64,000 nt of DNA from positions 220,564 to 284,563 of the forward strand of contig OX442420.1 of assembly GCA_949361645.1 (NCBI GenBank), given 5' to 3'. The position numbers and the translations under genes were made by a program. The notes beneath the pieces were generated by a model. That model was not told the DNA's origin. It ran no database searches and saw nothing but the letters and a program-made list of their open reading frames with translations. Below are positions 45,540 to 58,200 of the stretch, piece by piece (the first letter of the stretch is position 1; every line of letters begins with the position of its first letter). Source of the stretch: Spongilla lacustris (Eukaryota; Porifera; Demospongiae; Spongillida; Spongillidae).

Positions 45540-48300
45540 AATGACATGTATGTTCAGAGGTGAAAATGCATGCACCACACAGCACTTAATGCGCACGCGG
45601 GCCTCGTTCCCACAAGCGAACCTTACAGATAAAATAGATTCGCTCGTGTATTGCGTTGTATCTTCGTCACGATTGAAGCATAATGTTAGCGGTTATGCGG
45701 AAGCACTAGAACTAACAAGCTTACCGAGTTTGATTTGTTTAATGATTTTCGTAAGGGGAATTATGACACAAATTCCAATTAGCTACAACTTTTAACATAA
45801 TTTGATTAGTAATGCTCACAACAAACGGGCTTTGGCCCATGGGAAGCCCTACCTGTGGTTTGATGAAGCGCTCTTGAGAGGGCCATCTCTATGTTAACAA
45901 TATAATTATATAGAATAATTAAAATTGGTGATTTGTAGACAGCAATTAAGTAAACAGTAAGATTACGGAAATTACGCATTCATTAATTTATAAATATTTT
46001 ATACCTACATTTAGCAGCCAGGTCGTTTGGCTGTCCACATTCATTCCCGTGAAGACATTTTGACAAAAACAACGTCGCTACTCGCTAGTCAAAAACAGAT
46101 CGTCCCTGGATGGCATAATAATATACCATACGTTTCTAATTATATGTATAGGTATTGTCATGGGAACGCTTGTGTTTGGAAACGCAATACGACGTAATAA
46201 TTACGTATAGCAGCTATATGCATCTGACATCAAGGGGCAGTAGGAAGGTAAATTCTCGAGCTACTGGTGTAATCGGCGCTTTTTAAAAACGTTCCTACCG
46301 GGAGTTATACTCACCCATAAAGAAGACGACTATGGAGGGAAATGGGTCTGGGTACGAGACCAGCACGAACTTTTCTTTTTAAAAGCGCTAGCGCATCACT
46401 TCTAGCTTGGTACAGCGCAACACTGAACAACCGTATAGCGTCCTCATGCACGTAACTTAGTAACGTACCGAGTGCAGCACTAATTAAAACTCCACTCATG
46501 CACTTGGCTGAACGGTTTCAGTTCATCGTTAACATCATAGCTGGTCGAGTCAATATTGGGCATTGTACCATCTGTAACGCATTCTATAAGTCAATTATTC
46601 TCGTTCCCAGACCCACATACAGCAGTAGCAGATGGATTACATCATCGCTGGGTCTGGTGAAGTCCTATACTCAATTCTGTCCCGTTGCCCCAGAATGTTG
46701 GGGCACCAATCAGATTTGAGGTATGCGGTAATTGCATATTTTAGTTATTGCACGAAGTTATTGGTAACTGCGATGGTGATGGAGGATGTACAGCGAACGA
46801 TCAAATGAGCGGGTGAACGTATGGGTTATTGGCACTCAAAGACAAACAGTTCCGAATCATCGTAGACGTACTATTGCCATGGATCGGGATGTCTTCGTAT
46901 GTCTTCCAACTGGGCATGGGAAGTAACTTTGTTAAGCCGTTCTACCTTGGTAGGTACTTCAAACCCCCCGTAAAATGCACCCAAAAATTGAAGACCACAT
47001 AACGGTGCAATTTTTGGCACGGGTTTTTCATTTTGAGAAGAGATTGTTGCCAAAGGAACCTACTGGTACGCTAAACATGCTTTAGCAGGCTCGTGTGTGT
47101 GGATCATGTCAAAGATAATACCTTTGGGTACATTTTGATACAGTATAAAGTGGGGAAAACGTGTACTGGGCAATGTACGTACCGCTCAAAAAATCGACCA
47201 ATTCCATCGAGTGAATACGCACCTTATTTGTCACATGACATGTTTGGTATCAACTTTGACTCATTCTATAAACACTGTAGCGTTTATTACGACAGTTTCA
47301 CGTGTTTTGGTGTTGGCGCAAGGTGTTTCCCAGATGGCGCCAAATTACCTATTTAATAGCCGCCATTTTTTCACATACATGTACATGTAGATTGATAACT
47401 GCGTACATGTATTGCTGGAGCGTAAATACAGAACAATAATTTACGATACCAGAGAAAGATTTTGACTTGCATGTACCTACCATTCCTTGAAGGCATTCAA
47501 GAACTTCGTTCAGTGGTTATTTATGGAGCATGAATGATGGTACCATTCTTCAATTACCATTTATAAGAAAATGACTTGTGTACTTTCTAAGGCACCACTA
47601 GATCAAAACCAAGTCAAATGTGTTGACAGTTCGATAGAATTGGGAAAAACTAGTAGGATCTTTGGATCATGAATGTTCTGTACCAATACGTAATGTGTCT
47701 TGCCTTAGCCAGACTCTCATCAATCCAGTACCATCATCTTTGATTCATCCAGGGTGTCCATTGTGGCAAATAGTAGTATGCAAACCAATTCAAGAATACC
47801 TTATATCAAAAACACTGCATTCCAAGTGTAGCAAGTGTGCAAACAGAAGAACAAGTTTTGACAAAACTCATGACCACCACCATAAAAATTACAACCTCAG
47901 AAAGAATAAACTCAACCCCAGATGGGATAAGAGCTTCCTCACAGTTTCAATAGAAAATACGTCAGCTCAATAAAACATATACAGAAAATAAACCATCACA
48001 AAGCCAGTGGAAAACAATGCTACATGTACATTGAAAAAATATCAGCTGTTTAGAAGAGGATGGTGTTGCTGCCAATGAAATGCCAAAGAAATAGCAGTCA
48101 AGTCTGAAGTACATTTACCAAGTTGAAGCTGCTCTGGAAGCCACCAGTGATGTATAATTGTTTCCAATGTTAAGCCAGAGTTCAAAAGTGACTTTTACAT
48201 ATACATGTACTGGGTTCCAAATGAGACCAGCTGAAGATGATGAAGAAAATGAAATCAAATCAACTACTAGGTTGAATATATGTTAGGTGATCTTGAGCTT
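45540..48300. other. Intergenic, no supported gene
   Basis: Short open frames at 47093-47356 and 47662-47973 have no recognisable domain. The second is Cys/His-containing (KCSKCANRR) and might be a transposon relic. The segment GGGTCTGGGTACGAGAC at about 46348 also occurs at about 29579, marking a dispersed repeat. Confidence 0.45.
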
Positions 48301-48306
48301 TGCCGG

Positions 48307-48349
48307 TAAAGCAAACACACTAAGACTTTGTCTTAGTGTGTTTGCTTTA
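48307..48349. repeat. Perfect 20-bp hairpin, 3-base loop
   Basis: TAAAGCAAACACACTAAGAC is followed by TTT and its exact inverted complement. The stem is perfect and the loop is TTT. It may be a transposon end, a structured RNA, or a palindrome from replication slippage. Confidence 0.9.
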
Positions 48350-50120
48350 TTATGTATACATGTATAGAAGTGCTCTCTACTCCTATTTTGTCATGCAAAT
48401 AATTGTTGTAAACATTGTATAATAAGCAAAATCAGATACCAATAGCCTTTATAGGGTCAGAAAGTTAAATTGGGAACTTTTAGTGATGATGTACATATAC
48501 CTCACAGTACTACATCATTTAAAACCATAACCGTGCCAATTTTTGTTTACCGCTCCTATTGATTACTATGGACTAACGCGTCTCCTTTTTTTTGGCTATA
48601 AACCATCCATTTTTGTTCATTATATGAACGATATCTACACATATGATATACCGTTATACTGCATTTCTCACGCTCTTTCCAGCTATACTATTTTTGTAAC
48701 TTAAAAACCTATTTCAAAAATACTTGTAAAGTACCTAACCTTGGGTATTTGATGCGCGATCGAGGAAGTACAACGAGTGAAGCGTTATTCGGGAACTTCA
48801 GGTCCTTTCTCCTCCGTCAGTTGCGTTAACAATTAACCAATTGCACTAGTGTTGACGCTAAATACATGCATAAAATTCCTCCCGACGTTGCGAGAAATTA
48901 GTACATGTACAGGACTTCACCAGACTGCATATTGCGCATGCATATCGGGCTGGGGACGAAACTAGGAATCAGTATACCAAGATGACCTTCCATCATCCTG
49001 AACCTGTGTTATTTCCGTTTTGAAAACTTATACCTTCATCAGGATTGTAATGCTGAATTGTAACCAATATTAGAATTAATTCTGCTGCAACTTACTTGCA
49101 ATTAAAAAAATTCCCGTCATATGTTTTGGATATGAGCGGAGTGCCAGTGCTTCCGGCCGACGTCACAACAGATATATGAAGCCATCAGTGGGGTAAGAAT
49201 TAATGTCTAGCCAATCTTGCATTGTTGCACATTCATTATGAACAGTAATTCAATTAATGTCATATTAACAACAGTCAGTACCAATCCAAATGTATGTAAG
49301 GTCGGAAAGATGGCTACATGCAGGGCATCATACCGGCATGCAGTAACATGTATCAGATTCGGCGTAAACAGCTCCCTATCTAGTACCCCAAAGGTCCAGC
49401 ATCATGCAGTTTACCCTAAAGTACCAGATGATATTGCATGCAACAACTCAATCAGTGCATGCAGCATCACTCCTGTATATTTATTTATGGTAGAGGTACT
49501 CCATACAAAAAGATGCCAGTATACTGTTACAGTTTTATACACTAGTGGAATTTAAGCATCTGTGCTCACCGACATTATATCCATCAAAAAAGCGTTGGCT
49601 CCTGGGGCTCCGCTCCTGACCCCGATGGGTAGATGGGGGAGCTTTGTAAGCTCCCCCATACCTCCCTCCCGCACCCTCCACGGGGATTTTACGGGCCTAA
49701 ACTATCCGTCTCCCGGTACGCGAGTTATACGCGACACAGTGCCAAATCAAAATTATCCACAGGGTGTATTCACCCGGTGTACACGTGTTTTACTGTAGTG
49801 GAGGATACGCGGTATATACTTCGAATGCATTACGAGCGTATCTACTCTGCATGTACTCTTGTTATACACAATAGCTGTATAACGCACGATACACATCGTG
49901 TATAACGTGAGTTTACATTCTGCATACGCTTGTTATTGTATAACGCGTGAGACATTAAGTGGAAAACGAGTGTACGCATACAGGTGTGAATATGCGATGA
50001 TCACTATATGAAATCACGTGGATTGATCACGCGGGTGGCAGCTGGCAACTTCATTTACAGCGGTCTTCAAAGAAGCTAAGATTTATAATATCAGTATCGA
50101 TTCGCTGGACTGCTGCTAGT
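48350..50120. other. Intergenic, no supported gene
   Basis: No credible exon. At about 49625-49660, GGGGGAGCTTTGTAAGCTCC matches the interior of the transposon at 8339-8926, so a related fragment lies here. Confidence 0.45.
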
Positions 50121-50126
50121 GCAATG

Positions 50127-50691
50127 TACGGTGGCCGAGTAGGTCGCGGCTGTCATGACGTGCACATACGCGATTTGCGGACGTGCACACTGACATGCAC
50201 ATCTGAGATTTGCGGACTTGCACATACCCGATTTGCGGACTTGCACATACGCGATTTGCGGAAGTGCAATTGTTTCCACGTGGTTGCCACGTGGCAACCA
50301 CGTGGCGAACACGTTGTAACCACGTGGCAACCACGTGGAAACAATTGCACTTCCGCAAATCGCGTATGTGCAAGTCCGCAAATCCCATGCAGATGTGCAT
50401 GTGTGCACGTCCGCAAATCCCAGATGTGCATGTGTGCACGTCCGCAAATTGCGTATGTGCAAGTCCGCAAATCCCAGATGTGCATATGTGCACGTCCGCA
50501 AATCGCGTATGTGCAAGTCCGCAAATCCCAGATGTGCATGTGTGCACGTCCGCAAATTGCGTATGTGCAAGTCCGCAAATCCCAGATGTGCATGTGTGCA
50601 CGTCCGCAAATCGCGTATGTGCAAGTCCGCAAATCCCAGATGTGCATGTGTGCAAGTCCGCAAATCGCGTATGTGATACCGGGCCACCGTA
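50127..50691. mobile_element. Non-autonomous transposon with TIRs, 6-bp target duplication and subterminal repeats
   Basis: Ends TACGGTGGCC (50127-50136) and GGCCACCGTA (50682-50691) are perfect inverted repeats. They are flanked by GCAATG on both sides (50121-50126 and 50692-50697). Inside, a unit built on GTCCGCAAATCCCAGATGTG and GTCCGCAAATCGCGTATGTG is repeated about ten times on the right and appears inverted on the left. In the middle is an imperfect palindrome rich in CCACGTGG (about 50265-50350). The long open frames across it on both strands are repeat artefacts. Confidence 0.9.
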
Positions 50692-50699
50692 GCAATGGA

Positions 50700-51211
50700 C
50701 TCATCGAAGTTTTTGTACTTGTGTGGGTCGCTATAGGTTGTATATTGACCGTTGTATTTCGTGCTTTGTAGTGTGGAAAACTGCGCTATAGAACTTATAC
50801 ACAAGAGAGTGCACAGGTAAGACAAAGGTTTGGATTCTTTATCGTTAACAGGCTGTTTCATCGACCATGCTTGTCGATGTGCATGCGCGATTTAATATTG
50901 TATTTGCAGGACGAAATCGTAAGTCATTGATCAACCTATACCCACATGCTGCAGAAGGTTGTAAAGTTAAACAACCTGCCCCAAGCAGCAGCATTCACAA
51001 TCCGCTCTCAGCAAATTAAAGAGGACGGACAAAACAGCAAATCAACGTGGTATGGCAAGATTTAGTTGTAGGTAGCTATACGTTAATATCTTTTCTCTCA
51101 TCTAGCATCTCTGGCCGGGGAGCATATATGAACAACACAAGAGGCGAAGGCAAACATGCAGGAAGCGAGAAGCCACGCGGGCACAAAGAAGAGCACAGAA
51201 ATAAAAAAAAA

Positions 51212-51246
<35 letters not shown>

Positions 51247-52990
51247 AGAGGACACATTTGGCAATGCTCATGCAGGCACTTCGAAAAGACCGAGAACTTA
51301 CATCTGTTATACCTGATTTCATCTGTACTGTATTCATTTTGATAACACACAAGATAACTTACAATATTAATAATGGTTATGGGACAATAGGCGGTGAAAA
51401 ACGGAAGGCATGCATTAAAAACCGTGCTCAAGCATTACGGAGTTATACTAAAGGCTGTACCAAAAAAAAAAGGCTTGTTGTACACCCGTTACATGGGCGT
51501 TTACTCATGTTATCCTCGCATCATACGCGGGTGTATACATAGTGCTATCCACCAAAATTACACCCGAGCGGATGTCATTCTCCCACACGTTATCCACCGG
51601 TGTAAGCAGCATGTTAAGATTCACGTAAAGCGCGTGTATACAAGCAATACACACGCATTATACATAGCCGGAAAACAACTTTTTGGCACGAGTCGCGCGA
51701 GGGTTTTAATGACATCCATGATACGGCACAAATCCTATATAAGAGTTATAATTGGTGATGTAGGATTTCAGTTAAGTCTACATTCCGGCATCAAATTACA
51801 TAGTACCTGCATTTAGCTAGTTCAAGCAGGTAGATTCGCTAATTCGATTCATGGTCGGCATGCATGCATGCTGAGGTGGGGCCGAGTATGAACATGCATC
51901 GGTTAACGTTGCTATAATTGGAATGCTGACCTATAGCCTGCATGCGCGGGTGTGCATGGCGCGTAACTATAGGTCGGTCTCGGGTCCGTCAAACTACATG
52001 TATATAGAGACCAAATCTCAATCGAGCCATGCATGCATGGAGGAACATTCCCGGCCGAAGTGTAAATTTAGATGTCTGATCCATGCATGGCCGCTATCCA
52101 TGCATGCAAAGAACAAATGAGCTGTTAAGTGCCGGGGGCATGCATGCATGCATGCGTGCAATATATAAATGCCGAGATGTTTATCGTTACGGCTTATTAT
52201 TCAAACACGCGCGGCGCTTACTGTTGTTGGTATAATGATGTTAACGTGTGTATACAACTGTATACATTGATGCTGGAAGCACAATGATAAGCGGCGCTTA
52301 ATTATAATCCCTCAAGTGAAAACATATACATGCAGCAAGCCAGCAACTGTACTACGTAAATCAACGTTTGCGGCACGCTGGCTGGATGGGACGTGAGGAT
52401 ACGCGGTCGGCCAAGTTCTTTCTAGGGACGGGATAGTATTTCATCCATTTGCGGATGTCAGATATCGCCCTGCGCTGGCCCCTTGCATGTGTATATACGT
52501 AATATACCTCATTTAATTTTCTATATTCTATAATTATGTATAATAATACATACCGATATTGCCCATACCGGGCAGCACATCTCGTTAGTGTAAACTATAT
52601 ATGTACGGACACTCCCCCGCCTCGCCCCCACCCTTATCCTACGTGAACAAAACGCACCCTTTCGGATCGTGGATTCAGTGCACTGTCCTCAACAACAAGC
52701 GGATCATGTGAGTCCCTAGCTAGCCTGAATGTGAGCCCGTTGCATGCGACGTCGTAGTCCTCACACCGTAGTTATTAGTTATTGTTTACTTCGTTTATAT
52801 CAAATCATATGCATGCCGAAAGAATATACCTGTTATCCCTTCCAGCGTTCTTAGCAGAGCGTATACCCCCCATGTGCCCGCCTGTACGTACTCACGTGCT
52901 GCTCTGAGCCTTCACTGCAGGCCATTAGGAAGGAGCAAGCACACGCCAGTAAAGTGCATGTTCATGTCCATAATTATCGGCCTTCTTTAT
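50700..52990. other. Upstream region of CABIT gene 5
   Basis: No gene recognised. A 34-base poly-G tract lies at 51212-51245. GCATGC palindromes and (GCAT)n runs occur at about 52020-52160. A 5' UTR exon of CABIT gene 5 may be here but could not be fixed. Confidence 0.45.
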
Positions 52991-52998
52991 TTCTTACA

Positions 52999-54954
52999 AT
53001 GCCGCAGCACTCACACTCACCCAATATCTTTCGGCAATATATGGCGCAATACACTCGATTTGGAGGTAGGAAACTGCTCCACTCCGTCAGCGTACAAGAA
53101 GTGTCACCTATCGCTCCCCCCGACGAGGTAACGTACAGAAATTTTGATGGCGCGGGCCCCGGCACAAAGAAACAGCTCCAAAGACGCTCCTGCCTGGTGA
53201 TTGGCGGGCACCAGAGCGCGGAGCACCAGCCGGAGTCATACCTCTTCTCGTTGCTGAAGAATACGCTGGGGGCGCCCTCGCTGCTTCCCACGGATAATAA
53301 TGGTTCCCGTAGTCATGGTGACAAATCAGACCCTCCCCCGAACTTCCCTTGGCCTAGTGCAGACCTCTCCCTTCATGACTTTGCAAAACTCCATCACAGC
53401 CTCCTCCCCCTCACCGTGTACATGATCTCCAGCCCGCCACCTGACCAGACCCCTCCCCCTCAGACCCCGCCCATTCTCCCTTCGGAGGTCGTGAATGTTC
53501 ACAGCATGGCAGACACCAGTGTCGTGGTGTGCATCTACAAGGACCTCCAGATATTCCACCTCCCCCTAGACGTGGACATGAGGTTTGCCCCCCTCTACGA
53601 CCCCTGCAATGACCCTACCCTGGCTGTGGCTGGTATGGTGTTCTACGGTGTGATGAGCGTGCTCCATTCGGACCCAATGCCCAAGGTGCTGTGTGCCAGG
53701 AGCAGGTGGAGGCACCTGGAGACTGTCATTCACGTGGGCGAGGTCCTCATCGTCAAGGGAACGTACATCAAAGGCAGACAGCTGCGTGGCCTGTCTGTGT
53801 TCAGCATGAGCACGAGGTCTGATAAAGTCCTACCCCTCAAGTGCCCACTTCAGTTCACCACACAGGCTAAATACCTGTTCCTCTCTCTGTCTGACATCGT
53901 GAATCACATACCAGAGCCATTCCCTTGTAAGGCTTGTGTTCTTGGAAATGCTGATGGACCAGTGAGTGTGGGCAACATCCCTCATGATGTGATCACACTG
54001 AATGAGATCACCAGTGCATCCGTACTCACGTGCACCGTCACCAGAGGGGAGGGCCAACACACCTGCTCCATCCCCATAGCTCTTCCTGACGTGCGAGTGG
54101 TTGTTTTGGAGGGCAGCCAGAGGGGTGGGAAAGGTGAGGAGGAAAAGGAGGAGGAGGAGGTGTGGGAAAGCTGGGATAGCACTGAAGCAGACAGACTTCT
54201 CGCATGCTATCGGGCAGGTGCAGTTGACAGCTCTGACAAACAGGTGGGAACAATTGAACTAGCAGACAGCCAGAGAACAAGACAAGGTCACAGCAATGTG
54301 ACACGCGTTGGAACAGAGGACTACGAAGATATGGATGGGGGCCCAGTCCCAGACATGATTAGAGTCCGAGAAACGACAGTTACGATTGGAATTCCAGTTT
54401 TGAATGCGGTCCAAGAAGAAGAAGAAGGGGGTACCACTATCAGAGGATCAGCAGTAGCACCTGCCCAAAGCAAGCGCTGCAAAGATCTAAAACAGGCTGT
54501 GAAAACATCTCAAGACTACGAAGATATGGACGGCCCTTCCACCATAGTCAGAGGCTCAACACTTGTTGCCACTCGTACTCCAAGGAAGGGACCTAACAAG
54601 CACGGGGACGCAGACTATGAAGATATGGATGTGTTTGATGACCCCCCTGCGGGTGTGGCCTCTGCTGTTTGGCATGAAAAGGCTGGGGACCCGCGCATTC
54701 ACCATACTGACACATCATGCGAGTATGAAAATATGGACCGTACTCCTGGTGACCTAGCAACAGGGGAGGGGGGAGGGACTCCTCCCATTAAGCCCCAGGG
54801 ATGGATATACATGTCCTCCAGTTATGATGCTTACGAATCTACAGAGCACAACGGAGATAGATTCGAACGTTGCGATTCAGCCGTGATCCTTGATGATGAT
54901 TACACGGACTTAGTGCAGAGTAATCTGATCACTGCAACACGGACCAAAGAATAA
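52999..54954 (+). CDS. CABIT-domain adaptor-like protein 5 with four YxxM motifs
   Basis: Single coding exon of 651 residues from the ATG at 52999 (context ACAATGC). An in-frame ATG 45 bp upstream or one at 53041 is also possible, and GCCGCAG at 53002 could be an acceptor. CABIT covers about residues 123-371: LSLHDFAKLHHSLLPLTVYM opens it, LPLKC gives Cys282, and FPCKACVL gives Cys310 and Cys313, again 28 apart. A Glu-rich linker follows. The tail has DYEDMD at Tyr442, Tyr507 and Tyr540, EYENMD at Tyr576, IYMS at Tyr604 and DDDYTDLV at Tyr635. YEDM and YENM fit the PI3K p85 SH2 consensus YxxM, and YEN also fits GRB2. The acidic residues before Tyr suit Src/Syk-type kinases. Signalling adaptor role is inferred. 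AATAAA overlaps the stop codon. Confidence 0.92.
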   Translation: MPQHSHSPNIFRQYMAQYTRFGGRKLLHSVSVQEVSPIAPPDEVTYRNFDGAGPGTKKQLQRRSCLVIGGHQSAEHQPESYLFSLLKNTLGAPSLLPTDNNGSRSHGDKSDPPPNFPWPSADLSLHDFAKLHHSLLPLTVYMISSPPPDQTPPPQTPPILPSEVVNVHSMADTSVVVCIYKDLQIFHLPLDVDMRFAPLYDPCNDPTLAVAGMVFYGVMSVLHSDPMPKVLCARSRWRHLETVIHVGEVLIVKGTYIKGRQLRGLSVFSMSTRSDKVLPLKCPLQFTTQAKYLFLSLSDIVNHIPEPFPCKACVLGNADGPVSVGNIPHDVITLNEITSASVLTCTVTRGEGQHTCSIPIALPDVRVVVLEGSQRGGKGEEEKEEEEVWESWDSTEADRLLACYRAGAVDSSDKQVGTIELADSQRTRQGHSNVTRVGTEDYEDMDGGPVPDMIRVRETTVTIGIPVLNAVQEEEEGGTTIRGSAVAPAQSKRCKDLKQAVKTSQDYEDMDGPSTIVRGSTLVATRTPRKGPNKHGDADYEDMDVFDDPPAGVASAVWHEKAGDPRIHHTDTSCEYENMDRTPGDLATGEGGGTPPIKPQGWIYMSSSYDAYESTEHNGDRFERCDSAVILDDDYTDLVQSNLITATRTKE

Positions 54955-55047
54955 AACGGACATTAAGTAGCAGCTGTAAGACAGACCGCCTACTACTAGT
55001 GCGTACCTTAATCCATGCGTGTTTTGTGGTGGATATATACTTCATAT

Positions 55048-55048
<1 letters not shown>

Positions 55049-55123
<75 letters not shown>
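55049..55123. repeat. (GT)n microsatellite
   Basis: About 37 GT dinucleotides between CABIT gene 5 and MRPL1. Confidence 0.97.
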
Positions 55124-55127
<4 letters not shown>

Positions 55128-55276
55128 CGACTTGTTCACTAACATTGCTGCCGGCCAAAGTTTGTGTTCATCCAGTTATAAAAAGTCCCCAGACCTAATA
55201 TTTAATACTCTGGTGTCGTTTTAATAATGAGCGCGTTTATATATTCTTTTGGCGCAATGCTCCTCGCGCACGTCAA

Positions 55277-58200
55277 ATGGCCGCTCAACGCAGCGTGCTG
55301 GCTCATGCAGTTCCACGTCTTCTGCGCCCTTGCGTTTGGAGGAGACTAGCTACAGCCGCAGCCGGCGAGGTAGCAGCGCCAGAACCGCCCACCTCGCCTC
55401 CTACAGAGCGTCGCAGGGTGTACTTGCTCAATCGTACCACCCCGGAGACCACCGACCTGGGCACTGCCATCAGAGCACTTAGAGCTTACTCATTTGCTGA
55501 AACCGAGACGGTAGAACTGAGCATAAAATGCAACATGTCTGGCAAAAAGGTGAGTCTCCCGCTCACGCACTTCACCGAGTGGTAATTAATTAGAGTATAG
55601 GCGTAGTCCTACCGGTAGTTATTGAACCTGGCTACCGCGTTCTTGGAGGTTCCCAGATCTCAGTGTGGAGAGGGCAGTCTGGGATCAAAGTAATATCTTG
55701 CTGGTCATAGTCGCCGTCCTTCGGTCTGATTTGGCAGAGAAAATTATTCCAATTCATGCCCATTGAATGGTCCGGGTATGAGACCCGTATTTACGTTCTT
55801 CTCAATTTTGTTGCAGGGGAAAGCCCGAGATGCATTTCGAGGGAATCTGGTTTATCCCTATTCATTTGGACAGCAGAGGAGTGTGCTGTTCTTTGCAGAG
55901 GTAAAGGTTCTGGTCAGGTGATCATCTGTGTGTGGTCATGTGATCATAAGTGTGGTCATGTGATCAGAAGTGTGTGTGTGTGGGGGGGGGGGGGGGTCAT
56001 GTGATCAGAAGTGTGTGGTCATGTGACCACATGTGTCAATGCTACAATTGAAGTGAGTGGGATTTGTACAGAAGGAATGTTATTAATCCTTACATTACTA
56101 CCCCAGATGCAACTTGACACACACGTGTACGACTTACATAATTCAGCTTTTCACAATTGTTCTTGTGTAGTGCTCAGTCCCACAACTTGCCTGCACACAT
56201 TCTTGATTACATATTCTAGACTAAAATGTTTACAATTCATTCTAATATTGTGCAGCACATATGCAAAGTGGTATTGCATTAGTTCTCAAGTTGTGTCTGG
56301 GTGGTAGGTCTGCACAATGTTCCTATTCCCCCCCCCCCCCCCCCCTCCTTCCCCTCCTCCCCCCTCTTCCTGGCATGCTCTCATCTCACCCCTTACATTG
56401 TCCCCGTGTCACCACCACTCCCCACCTATCACACCTTGTCCCCACCACTCCCCACCTATCACACCTTGTCCCCACCACTCCCACTAGGATGCACTTGCAG
56501 CTGAGGCAAGAGACGCTGGAGCCGATATAGTGGGAGGGGAGGAGCTGGCTAAACAGGTACTTGTGGTGGGAGGAGCTGGCTAAACAGGTACTTGTGGTGG
56601 GGGAGGAGCTGGTTAAACAGGTCTAACTTGTACTATTCCCTGCTCGAGTTATGTTGAATAATCCTCCCCTCTCCTCCCCTCTCCTCCCCTCTCCTCTCCC
56701 TTCCCTCCCCCTCCCTCCCCACTCTCGCCCTCCCCTCCCCTCCCCTCTCAAGCTCTTAGAGGGGGATGTTGGGGACTTTGATATCTGTTTGGCCACACCC
56801 ACCATGTATGAAAAGATTAAGGGACTTCAAAGGAAGTTGAGAGCAAAGATGCCTAATCCGAGGAAAGGTGAGTATGTGCATGTGTGTTGTGTATGTGTGC
56901 ATGTGTATTGTGTGTGTGTGTGTTGTGTATGTGTGCATGTGTGTTGTGTGTGTGTGTGTTGTGCATGTGTGTTGTGTTTTTGCATATGTGTTTGTAGGTG
57001 TGGTGTGTTTGTGTGTGTGTATAGCTGCTCTGTGGCTATAGCTATCAATGTCTGGAGGAGAAGTTGATTGGTAATATAGTTGTGTTATGTCTGTCAGGTG
57101 AGAGGGAGAGATGGGGGCACATGGCCCGTTGCATAAATTGCATCTTCTCTCCCCAGGGACTGTGGTCCAAGAGAACATTGCAGGAGCCGTGAAGATGTTC
57201 AAAGGCAGTAGGGAGTTCAAGAGTGACAAACATGGCTATGTCAATATGGCAGTCGGCCTGGTATGTGTCGATATGCATTGTTATATCAAGATAGTGATTG
57301 GATTGTATGTTACCGTGGTTACCATGGTTAGGTCAGTGCTCATCAGACATGGTATTACCGTAGTGACAACGCTATAGCAGTTGCCATTGTATGTCACAAT
57401 GATTGCATTGATCAGTTGAGATATAATGTACATGTATGTTACCAAGGCCACAGGCCAGATATGTATCAGTAGTGTATGGGTGTGGCTGGATGTTTATGAA
57501 CGTAGGAAGTTTATTAATAGGATGGTTATTAACAGAATGGTTATTAATGTAGGCAGGTTATTTCATAGGAAGGTTATTAGTGTAGGAAGGTTAGGAATCT
57601 TGACCAAATTACATGGATGTCAACTTGAACACCAAGTGTGTGATGAAAAGGCATCTAGTATGTGTATATTTTACACACACAACTTTCACACCCTTCAAGG
57701 GTCACACGTGGCTTGTACACAAGGGACACACATGGCTTGTACACAAGGGACACACATGGCTTGTACCCTTCAAGGGACACACATGGCTTGTACACAAGGG
57801 ACACATTAGTTTCGTGTCTCATGTTTTACCTACATGTGTTGCTATGGCAGCTGGACTTTCCTGACGACCATATAGATGTCAATTTGAGAACTCTAGTCGA
57901 TGAAGTCAGCGAACACAAGGGAAGCTTAGGGAAAGGTGAGGGTTATGTGGTGTAGGGAGGGGGAGGGTGATGTGTGTAGGTAGGGTGATGTGGTATAGGG
58001 AAGGGTTATGTGGTGTAGGTAGGGTGGTGTGTAGGGAGGGTGGTATAGGGAGGGTGGTGTGTATACCTCTAAGTTATTAAAAATACAACCGTTTGATTTG
58101 TGTGACATTCAACACTTTAAAGAGGGAGAGGGTCATAAGTGAGGGAGAGGGTCGTCATAAGTGAGGGAGAGGGTCGTCATAAGTGAGGAAGAGGGTCGTC

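Noticed and set aside
47662..47973. Possible zinc-binding gene (KCSKCANRR)
   Set aside because: No recognisable fold or splice context; kept only as an uncertain relic.
50091..50861. Overlapping ORFs of 110-256 residues on both strands
   Set aside because: They are translations of the iterons of a TIR transposon; multiple frames are open at once.
52954..52998. Upstream in-frame ATG for CABIT gene 5
   Set aside because: The extra 15 residues (His-rich) show no support. The ATG at 52999 is kept, though the true start may be an upstream exon.
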